From Bacteroidales bacterium (GTDB lineage: Bacteria; Bacteroidota; Bacteroidia; Bacteroidales; WCHB1-69), in NCBI GenBank assembly GCA_031254735.1, contig JAIRTU010000183.1, positions 1 through 9,475 on the forward strand: a stretch of 9,475 nucleotides of DNA. The letters run 5' to 3'. The stretch's first letter is position 1. Each line of letters opens with the position of its first letter. Below are positions 1 through 5,267 of the stretch, in pieces. The position numbers were made by a program, and so were the translations under genes. The notes below the pieces were generated by a model that worked only from the letters and a program-made list of their open reading frames with translations, made no database searches and was not told where the DNA came from.

Positions 1-83
1 ACCCACAGCTTTTCGCAGCTTATCACGTCCTTCTTCGCCTCTGAGAGCCAAGGCATCCCCCGTACGCCCTTAGTAACTTCCAC
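1..83 (-). rRNA. 23S ribosomal RNA, 5' end (partial)
   Basis: The reverse complement of this stretch matches the conserved start of bacterial 23S rRNA. It has a block reading GGGGGATGCCTTGGCTCTCA, then AGAGGCGAAGAAGGACGTGA, then TAAGCTGCGAAAAGCT. The rest of the gene lies beyond the left edge. The 5' end at about base 83 was set by aligning the GGATGCC block with the E. coli 23S start, so it may be off by a few bases. The wording GGCTCTCAGAGGCG is typical of Bacteroidota. Unusually, no 16S rRNA or spacer tRNA lies upstream; the next gene on this side is uvrC, almost 1 kb away. Confidence 0.95.
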
Positions 84-200
84 TTTGTGCTTACTTTATT
101 ATAATGCCTAATATACATCCATAATCTCCCGCTTTCGCAAAAAACTATCTCCGTACATCAAACACTATCTATTTGCTCTTGTACTCATTCTTGCTTTATC

Positions 201-230
201 TTCTCCAGTATGTCATAGAACGCTTTCAAT
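201..230 (-). promoter_or_regulatory. boxA-like antitermination motif before 23S
   Basis: On the minus strand this reads ATTGAAAGCGTTCTATGACA followed by TACTGGAGAA. The core GTTCTATGACATACTGG closely resembles the GTTCTTTGACATATTGG-type motif found upstream of Bacteroidota 23S and 16S genes. That motif is the local equivalent of boxA, the NusB/NusE antitermination site. Its place about 120 nt before the 23S 5' end is as expected for a 16S-23S spacer. Confidence 0.55.
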
Positions 231-301
231 AAATAATTGATAGAACTGCTACCAACTATCGATTAAAATTTGTGTTACTCGGAGTTTCACCTCCTTAATA
301 A

Positions 302-411
302 CTTCCTCATCGCTGCTCTTTTTGTCGCTCTTTCCTCGCCACTCTTTCCTCGTCGCTCCTCATTTGCCACTCCTTCCTCGTTGCTTCTTTCTTGTAGCTC
401 CTCTTTTGCAG
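302..411 (-). repeat. Degenerate 14-bp tandem repeat in the rRNA leader
   Basis: On the plus strand the units begin at 302, 316, 328, 342, 356, 370, 384 and 398. All are 14 bp except the second, which is 12 bp. Examples are CTCTTTCCTCGCCA, CTCTTTCCTCGTCG, CTCCTTCCTCGTTG and CTCCTCTTTTGCAG, giving a rough consensus CTCYTTCYTCGYNG. The transcript is the complementary strand, so the RNA is purine-rich (GAGGAAAGAG) and probably weakly structured. A 14-bp period is not a multiple of three, which argues that the reading frames across this region are not genes. Confidence 0.75.
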
Positions 412-413
412 CC

Positions 414-430
414 TCTTTCAATGAACGTTC
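414..430 (-). promoter_or_regulatory. boxA-like motif of the rRNA leader
   Basis: The minus strand reads GAACGTTCATTGAAAGA about 40 nt after the predicted transcription start. It shares the GTTCnnTGA core with the second motif at 201-230. A GTTC(A/T)TTGA element shortly after the promoter is typical of Bacteroidota rRNA leaders and supports reading this as a true rRNA promoter region. Confidence 0.45.
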
Positions 431-475
431 CCGCCCTTTGTCTCCGCACTTACACGTCCTCGCCGTTTGGGAATG

Positions 476-483
476 CAAAAGTA
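476..483 (-). promoter_or_regulatory. rRNA-type promoter (-7 motif TACTTTTG)
   Basis: The minus strand has TACTTTTGC, a full match to the Bacteroidota -7 consensus TAnnTTTG. It is preceded by a very A-rich tract (about 485-540, with AAAAAAATATTTAAAAAAAA) that could act as an UP element. The expected -33 TTTG is not clearly present at the usual 19-21 nt spacing. Transcription would start near 468-470 and run left into the 23S gene. Confidence 0.65.
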
Positions 484-749
484 CAACTTTTTTTGTTCAC
501 TTTTCATTTTCCTTTGCTTTTTTTTAAATATTTTTTTCTTCTGCCTCATTATCAGTGAGAAAAAAATATATTCGATGTCGTTTTTTTTCGTGTTCGATGC
601 TATTTTCGCTCTTTTTCCGTTCCTTTTTTTATCCCGACGATAATGATTTTGCAGATTTTTTCCCTTTCTGCTCTTCTTTTTCGCTCATCGGCGGAATAAA
701 TTCCGGTGGTGTTCGCAGGTTGTGTCGGCGGTGTCGTGCAGCGACAATT

Positions 750-769
750 AAAAAGGCTACCGGCTGCCT
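750..769 (-). terminator. Possible weak terminator
   Basis: On the minus strand AGGC and GCCT form a 4-bp stem around an 8-nt loop, followed at once by TTTTT. It would end transcripts coming from the uvrC side before they reach the rRNA promoter. The stem is short, so this is only a candidate. Confidence 0.25.
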
Positions 770-847
770 CTCAGGATAAACATTCTTCGAGTAAACATTG
801 AACTCCTAACGAAGTTCCGGTTAAGGTGTTACGTTCTTTTGAACAGT

Positions 848-875
848 GAATAACGAATAACGAATAGTGAATAAT
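848..875. repeat. 7-bp tandem repeat (GAATAAC type)
   Basis: There are four consecutive heptamers: GAATAAC, GAATAAC, GAATAGT and GAATAAT. The first two are identical. No gene overlaps them. Short GAATAAC/GAATAGT strings of this kind are, as I recall, frequent intergenic repeats in Bacteroidota. Confidence 0.7.
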
Positions 876-933
876 AACGCTGAAAAAAAACGAAAAAGCA
901 AAAAATCCCCCGAAGAAAAAAAATAATAATGAT

Positions 934-1017
934 TAGTGATAAATGATGAGTGCTTAGTTATGTTCTGCTGTTGCGTCAATGCGTAAATAACTATTGCTCA
1001 CTAACAACTTATCACTA
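934..1017. repeat. Imperfect inverted repeat
   Basis: The left arm 934-961 begins TAGTGATAAATGATGAGTG. The reverse complement of the right arm (986-1017) begins TAGTGATAAGTTGTTAGTG. With small gaps the two pair over about 28 nt, leaving a loop of about 24 nt. It could form a long hairpin in RNA read from either strand. Confidence 0.55.
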
Positions 1018-1018
1018 C

Positions 1019-1037
1019 AAAAAATCTCCCGAAGAGA
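1019..1037 (-). terminator. Candidate terminator of uvrC
   Basis: Just past the uvrC stop the minus strand reads TCTC-TTCGG-GAGA followed by ATTTTTT, a small stem and a run of six T. The stem is only 4 bp, but its place 33 nt after the stop codon fits a factor-independent terminator. The related copy at 900-916 has lost most of the stem. Confidence 0.35.
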
Positions 1038-1069
1038 AAAATAATGATGATTAATGGTTACAGCGGGAA

Positions 1070-2926
1070 TTACGAATGTTCGTCTTTTTCTGTCAAATCT
1101 TGCGGCGGGCGGGCAGATGAAGAAGATAAATCGGTATGATAATAATTATACAGCGTGGCGGCTCTGGCGCTGCCGATTACGCGGGCAATATCTTCCAAAG
1201 AAGCATTTTTGATAACACTCACCGAACGAAATACACTCAGCAATTTCGCCGCCATATTCTCCCCTATCCCCTGAATATTGGTCAGGTCGGTTTGTTTCAT
1301 GGCTTTATCTCTGCGTTTGCGATGATGCATAATGCCAAAACGATGTGCCTCATCTCTCAAATACTGAATAATACGTTGCGTCTCCGACTTTTTATCCACA
1401 AACAAAGGAATCGGATCGTTCGGACGATAAATTTCTTCCAAACGCTTGGCAATTCCGAGCAGCGAAATTTTATCTGCCAATCCCATTTTTTGCAAAACGG
1501 CATACGCTGCCGACACCTGTCCCTTTCCGCCGTCTACCACAATCAAATCGGGCAGAGGCATTCCTTCTTCCCGCAAATGTTCATACCTGCGTTGAATGGT
1601 TTCTGCCATGGTGGAAAAATCGTCGGGCTTATCCGATTTCACATGAAATATCCGATATTCTTTCTTGGAAGGCTTGCCGTTGCGAAAGCAGACCATAGAC
1701 GAAACAGGATATTTCCCCTGAATATTGGAATTATCAAAACATTCGATGTAAGCAGGCGGACAGGGAAGTTGTAAATCTTTTTGCATGGTTTCCAACAATT
1801 CGCGACGGTGCTGTTCAGGGTTCGACAATTCTTTTTGCTTGTGGATTTCGTGCATATATCCCATGGCATTGCGATAGGCTAACTGCAAAAGCTTGTATTT
1901 ATCGCCCTTTTCGGGAACAACCACCGCCGCTCCGTCAATATCAAAATCCAAAGGATAAGGAACAATAATTTCGCGAGCCGTACTGTTAAAATTTTTCCGA
2001 AATCCCACCACCGCATACAAAAGAATATCCTCCAATGTCTCATTCAATTGTTGCCGTATCGAAACGGTCTGCGTCTGCACAATCGAACCGTTAACCACCT
2101 TGAAACCACAAACATAAACAGCGGTATCGTCTCCGATAATGCCAAAGACGTCCACATTGTTGATGGAAGAACTTACAATGGTCGATTTTGCCTGATATTT
2201 TTCCAGCAGTTCGATTTTCAATTTCACTTCATGGGCTTTTTCAAACTCTGTATCGTTGGCATAAATCATCATTTTGCTTCTCAATTCGCTGATGACCAAA
2301 GCTATATTTCCCCGGATAATATTAATAATATGTGTGATGCTTTCTCTGTACGATTCCGCGCTTTGCTTGCCGATACAAATGCCATGACATTTTTTTATAT
2401 GATAATTCAAACAGGGCTTAAACTTACCGGAGTGTATTTTTTTTTCCGTCAGATTCAGTTTGCATTTGCGTAAGGGATATATTTCCTCAACGGTTTCCAA
2501 CAAGGCATTCATCATCTTGACCGAGGCGTAAGGACCAAAATAACGGGCATTTTCTTCTGTTTTTCTTCGCGTGGGAAACAAACGCGGGAAACAGTCGTCG
2601 GTTATGCACAGCCACGGATAGGTTTTATCATCTTTGAGTTGGACATTGTATTTGGGTTTATATTCTTTTATCAGATTATTTTCCAACAGCAAGGCATCAT
2701 ATTCGGTATCCACTACGGTATATTGAATATCCGCGACATTTTTCACCAGCAGACGCACCCGCGGATGAAGCTGTTCTTTCCGAAAATAAGACACAACTCT
2801 TTTCTTGAGGTTTTTGGCTTTCCCTACATAAATAATTGTTCCGTTCTTGTCGTAATAACGATAGACGCCGCCTTTTTCGGGCAATGTTTGCAGTATCGCT
2901 TTGATATGAGGATCATTTGTCGGCAT
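1070..2926 (-). CDS. uvrC: UvrABC system protein C (excinuclease subunit)
   Basis: This cytoplasmic endonuclease makes both incisions, 3' then 5', around a DNA lesion once UvrB is loaded, in nucleotide excision repair. The 618 residues match the usual length and no domain is missing. An N-terminal GIY-YIG nuclease (about 16-95) has GVYRYYDKNGTIIYVGKAKN. Cysteines C155, C172, C180 and C184 match the positions proposed to bind an Fe-S cluster in UvrC. A UVR motif (about 215-248) contacts UvrB. The C-terminal RNase H-like nuclease has ECFDNSN (D398), VVDGGKGQ (D465) and DEAHRFGI (H528), matching its Asp-Asp-His catalytic triad. A helix-hairpin-helix region follows (about 545-595, NIQGIGENMAAKLL). 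The start is the first ATG of the domain-bearing frame; upstream is AT-rich without a clear Shine-Dalgarno. The promoter was not found and may be affected by the inverted-repeat element 57 bp upstream. Confidence 0.97.
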   Translation of the reverse strand: MPTNDPHIKAILQTLPEKGGVYRYYDKNGTIIYVGKAKNLKKRVVSYFRKEQLHPRVRLLVKNVADIQYTVVDTEYDALLLENNLIKEYKPKYNVQLKDDKTYPWLCITDDCFPRLFPTRRKTEENARYFGPYASVKMMNALLETVEEIYPLRKCKLNLTEKKIHSGKFKPCLNYHIKKCHGICIGKQSAESYRESITHIINIIRGNIALVISELRSKMMIYANDTEFEKAHEVKLKIELLEKYQAKSTIVSSSINNVDVFGIIGDDTAVYVCGFKVVNGSIVQTQTVSIRQQLNETLEDILLYAVVGFRKNFNSTAREIIVPYPLDFDIDGAAVVVPEKGDKYKLLQLAYRNAMGYMHEIHKQKELSNPEQHRRELLETMQKDLQLPCPPAYIECFDNSNIQGKYPVSSMVCFRNGKPSKKEYRIFHVKSDKPDDFSTMAETIQRRYEHLREEGMPLPDLIVVDGGKGQVSAAYAVLQKMGLADKISLLGIAKRLEEIYRPNDPIPLFVDKKSETQRIIQYLRDEAHRFGIMHHRKRRDKAMKQTDLTNIQGIGENMAAKLLSVFRSVSVIKNASLEDIARVIGSARAATLYNYYHTDLSSSSARPPQDLTEKDEHS

Positions 2927-3230
2927 AATTCTTTTTTTAATGATATAACGTTCAATGACGGATATTTATTTTTACAATTGTCCCCGGTCAATTGTCAATG
3001 CCGCTCGCCCGGCACGGCAAAGCGTAGTGTTCGGGTTAGACTCCGGCTGCCTTTCTTATTGTCCGGTTGAGTCAATGAATTGCCCCTTACTCGAAATCTT
3101 ATTTTTTACCACAAAGTACACAAAGGCGACACAAAGTACACAAGGACGCTCTTTTGAAACGCCGGAACGCAATCCTCAAAATCACACAAATCACGGTACG
3201 GACAACAGGAACGTCATCAACCATTGACAA
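2927..3230. other. Intergenic region filled mostly by a repeat element
   Basis: This gap between uvrC and the DUF1893 gene has no credible reading frame. Most of it (2984 onward) belongs to the inverted-repeat-bounded element. The 57 bp next to uvrC are AT-rich and should hold the uvrC start signals, but no TAnnTTTG motif is visible there. A small palindrome, ACAATTG and CAATTGT around an 8-nt loop, spans 2974-2995 across the left end of the element. Confidence 0.6.
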
Positions 3231-3238
3231 TTAACCGG
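2984..3238. mobile_element. MITE-like element with 17-bp terminal inverted repeats
   Basis: The left end reads CCGGTCAATTGTCAATG (2984-3000). The right end reads CATTGACAATTAACCGG (3222-3238), its reverse complement with one mismatch. The 255-bp interior has no transposase and no plausible gene. It contains a direct repeat, ACAAAGTACACAA(A)GG at 3111-3126 and 3131-3145, of a kind common between genes in this phylum. I could not define a target-site duplication. Size, ends and lack of coding content fit a non-autonomous mobile or miniature repeat element, but without other genomic copies mobility is inferred only. Confidence 0.5.
3111..3145. repeat. Short direct repeat ACAAAGTACACAAGG
   Basis: Two near-identical copies lie at 3111-3126 (ACAAAGTACACAAAGG) and 3131-3145 (ACAAAGTACACAAGG), with CGAC between them. 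They lie inside the inverted-repeat-bounded element and outside any gene. Confidence 0.6.
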
Positions 3239-3659
3239 TATTTTCGTGGGTTGTTTTGGAGTGGAGAAAGTCTCTTATTTTATCCCGAATGGTTTCGAGC
3301 GAATGTTCCTTAAAGCACAACAATTCCAAAGGACACCAATCGTTTCGGTGGCAGTTGAGAAGAACAGGAACTTCATGTCGAAAGGATATTTTTATGTTGT
3401 GGTGTTGCAGCATTTGCAGGGCGGGTCTGCTTATCAGATCGGTATACAGTTCGTCAATTCCTCCGAGTATCCACAAAGAGGCAGCGGCTTTCCCCACTAC
3501 TTTATCAACGGCAAAAGCCCCTTTCAAAAGGTCAGGATTATGTGTCAGCAACCAATATAAGTCTTTCACTCCGCGGTGAGAAAAGGTATGGATTTCATCT
3601 CTGTTTTTAATTACGCAAGAATAGTCTTTCTCATGCAATAATTTAATAATGTCTTTCAT
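3231..3659 (-). CDS. DUF1893 domain protein
   Basis: This 142-residue protein has one DUF1893 domain over most of its length. The hallmark segment DLLKGAFAVDKVVGKAAASL (about 43-62) is followed by ILGGIDELYTDLISRPALQML and a conserved-type CPLE (109-112). The Thermotoga member of this family has a cytidine deaminase-like fold, but no reaction is established. There is no signal peptide, so it is probably cytoplasmic. I chose the ATG at 3657-3659 because the protein then begins MKDIIKLLHEKDYSCVI, where the family similarity begins; the frame stays open to an ATG at 3725, adding 22 unlike residues. It is the last gene of the Tat/redox operon, about 110 bp after the polyferredoxin. Its last two codons and stop lie inside the right terminal repeat of the MITE-like element, so the native C-terminus may have been replaced. 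Family is sure, function unknown. Confidence 0.85.
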   Translation of the reverse strand: MKDIIKLLHEKDYSCVIKNRDEIHTFSHRGVKDLYWLLTHNPDLLKGAFAVDKVVGKAAASLWILGGIDELYTDLISRPALQMLQHHNIKISFRHEVPVLLNCHRNDWCPLELLCFKEHSLETIRDKIRDFLHSKTTHENTG

Positions 3660-3769
3660 ATTGAGTAATAAGTTATTTCTGTCACAGATCTTTTTGCAGA
3701 ACTCTGCCGGCGTTCTTTTCGGCATTGCCGACCAAAAAAATGTGCTGTTTGCCGTTCATCATTTTCCTG

Positions 3770-5254
3770 TCAAACCGTGTGATGTCTTTGATTTCCTTCC
3801 ACATAAATAGCGGCAAATGGTCTTGCGGGACAGAGGTGTTCGCATGCACCGCAACCGATACAGCGTTCCGTATCAACAACAGGCATAGCCAAAGCCTCTG
3901 CACTGCCGTCTATGGGTATCATGTGAATAGCGCCTGCCGGACAATGTCTTGCACAGTTTCCGCAACTTACCTCATCGGTATTTACCACACAATTTTCTCT
4001 GATAAATACGGCTTGTCCTATCTGAATAGCCGATTTTTCTGCGGCGTCGATCGGTTGGATGGCGTTTGTGGGACACACCTGCGAACATTTGGTGCATTCC
4101 GGGCGACAATAGCCTTGTTCGTAAGACATTTCGGGCTGCATAAAACGCTCTATATCGCTTGTCGGGCGTAATATTCGGTTCGGACAAACCGACACGCACA
4201 ACTGACAGGCAGTGCAGTGCCGACCAAAATGCCGTACACCCAACGAACCCGGTGGCGTCAGGGGTGTTGCCCGATTGGGGATTTTTTTGTCTTCTATCAT
4301 TGCCAATCCGCCGTCTACTTTGGCGGTTTGGGCTTTCAACACAGAGGTAGCGGCAAATGCCGCCGTAAGCGAAAGAAATTTACGACGAGAATCGTCCACC
4401 GATTTTTCTTCAACATCTTTCATGATTTTTTCGGATTTTGATTTAAGACGATATTTCAAAGCCTTTTTACGGCAAACATCAACACAGTCCATGCAGGAAA
4501 CACAACGGCTGTAATCGATGGTATGCTCTTTCGAGTTGATGCAGGAGGCTTTGCAGGAACGTTCGCACAGGTTGCAATTATTGCAATTTTCAACGTCGAA
4601 ACGAGGTTTGAAAATAGAAAATTTGGCAATAAAACCCAAAAGCGTTCCCACAGGACAAACCGTGTTGCAATAGATTCTCCCTTTTATCCATGCCAATACA
4701 AAAACAACTGCCAACATCGCGACAGCAACAACAAATACGCTCATATCTTTTATCCATATATCGGTAGAATAAAAAGCGTAACTGTTTATCCGTTCGGCAA
4801 AATATGCCAACAGATTGTTTCCTGCCTTATATACGGGTGCAAATAAATTGGAAGCCATACGTCCGTATGCACTGTACGGTTCAAGCAGAGAGACAACAAA
4901 ACTTATTCCTCCGACAAGAGCAATGAAAAATATTCCCATCAATCCGTAGCGTAACCATTTTATTGCGGGAGAATAAGTAAAGCGATATTTTTTTCGTTTC
5001 TTGGCTACCCATGAAACAATATCCTGAAACACTCCCAACGGACAGACAACAGAACAGTAAATCCGTCCGAAAACCCATGTAAGCAGCACCAATGCCACCA
5101 AAATAACAATATGTAACGCCAACAATGCGGGGATAAACTGTATTTTTGCCAACCACCCAAAATATCTGTGCAGTGTTCCCGTAAAATCGAGAAACAACAA
5201 GGTAATCAGGGCAAAAAAGATACCGGCTGCGATTATTCTTATTTTTCTTAACAT
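3770..5254 (-). CDS. NapH-like membrane polyferredoxin with internal Tat motif
   Basis: This 494-residue membrane iron-sulfur protein is a predicted electron conduit. The N-terminal half resembles NapH/YccM: hydrophobic segments near 7-25, 42-60, 102-121 and 170-190, with a CxxxCP motif after the second (C67-C71-P72) and fourth (C196-C200-P201). A two-cluster ferredoxin region follows (C224, C227, C230, C234; C251, C254, C257, C261). Residues 289-305 then read SRRKFLSLTAAFAATSV, a twin-arginine signal in mid-protein. The C-terminal part resembles NapG/NapF ferredoxins, with Cys groups at 347-357, 383-394, 422-438 and 465-475. By NapH topology the first ferredoxin would be cytoplasmic, and the RR segment would be placed to send the second across the membrane through Tat. 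The gene starts 13 bp after the aldo/keto reductase stop and lies downstream of tatAC, which supports that reading. Electron donor and acceptor are unknown. Confidence 0.88.
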   Translation of the reverse strand: MLRKIRIIAAGIFFALITLLFLDFTGTLHRYFGWLAKIQFIPALLALHIVILVALVLLTWVFGRIYCSVVCPLGVFQDIVSWVAKKRKKYRFTYSPAIKWLRYGLMGIFFIALVGGISFVVSLLEPYSAYGRMASNLFAPVYKAGNNLLAYFAERINSYAFYSTDIWIKDMSVFVVAVAMLAVVFVLAWIKGRIYCNTVCPVGTLLGFIAKFSIFKPRFDVENCNNCNLCERSCKASCINSKEHTIDYSRCVSCMDCVDVCRKKALKYRLKSKSEKIMKDVEEKSVDDSRRKFLSLTAAFAATSVLKAQTAKVDGGLAMIEDKKIPNRATPLTPPGSLGVRHFGRHCTACQLCVSVCPNRILRPTSDIERFMQPEMSYEQGYCRPECTKCSQVCPTNAIQPIDAAEKSAIQIGQAVFIRENCVVNTDEVSCGNCARHCPAGAIHMIPIDGSAEALAMPVVDTERCIGCGACEHLCPARPFAAIYVEGNQRHHTV

Positions 5255-5267
5255 AACTTTGATTGTT

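Larger units (their letters stand above)
84..470 (-). other. Transcribed leader of the 23S rRNA unit
   Basis: This stretch lies between an rRNA-type promoter and the 23S 5' end on the minus strand. In transcription order it holds a boxA-like motif (430 to 414), a degenerate 14-bp purine-rich tandem repeat (411 to 302), a short GGAG/CTCC hairpin (294 to 281), and a second boxA-like motif (230 to 201). The last part also carries the string TACAAGAGCAAATAG, which I recall from the end of Bacteroidota 16S-23S spacers. No tRNA cloverleaf and no 16S segment is visible, although 16S, tRNA-Ile and tRNA-Ala usually sit here. The promoter-proximal part looks like a normal rRNA leader and the 23S-proximal part like a normal spacer, as if the middle were missing. 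Confidence 0.7.
900..1057. repeat. Imperfect direct repeat pair flanking a palindrome
   Basis: Two copies of a roughly 40-bp unit start with AAAAAATC(C/T)CCCGAAGA and run on through ATAAT(A/G)ATGATTA. They lie at 900-939 and 1019-1057. I count 34 matching positions in 40, with one gap. Between and partly overlapping them are inverted arms (934-961 and 986-1017). The arrangement suggests a repeated intergenic element copied in tandem. Confidence 0.6.
484..1069. other. Intergenic region without a gene
   Basis: Between the rRNA promoter and the uvrC stop I see no tRNA, no 16S segment and no credible coding frame. The part nearest the promoter is strongly T/A-rich, 690-830 is richer in GC, and 846-1057 is made of short tandem, inverted and direct repeats listed separately. 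The short open frames here have biased composition (runs of Ser, Phe and Cys) and no recognisable domain. Confidence 0.7.

Noticed and set aside
270..558. Two overlapping plus-strand reading frames and one minus-strand frame (287-478) as small proteins
   Set aside because: They lie in the rRNA leader and over the 14-bp repeat, which is not a multiple of three, and show biased Ser/Phe/Leu or Arg/Glu composition without any domain.
555..779. A 74-residue plus-strand frame rich in Cys, Phe and Arg
   Set aside because: Low-complexity T-rich DNA gives this composition; no family resemblance and no start signal.
84..1069. Possible spacer tRNA genes or a 16S remnant
   Set aside because: No T-loop GGTTCGAATCC-type string, acceptor stem or conserved 16S block was found on either strand; the CACCTCCTT on the plus strand is in the wrong orientation to be the 16S 3' end of this operon.
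1136..1774. A 212-residue plus-strand frame, and other long plus-strand frames opposite uvrC at 2048-2473 and 2639-3070
   Set aside because: They are antisense to the fully conserved uvrC gene and resemble no protein family.
3682..3903. A minus-strand frame ending between the polyferredoxin and DUF1893 genes, including a possible 26-residue peptide from about 3762
   Set aside because: It overlaps the polyferredoxin end in another frame and shows no domain; a tiny peptide there cannot be supported from the sequence alone.
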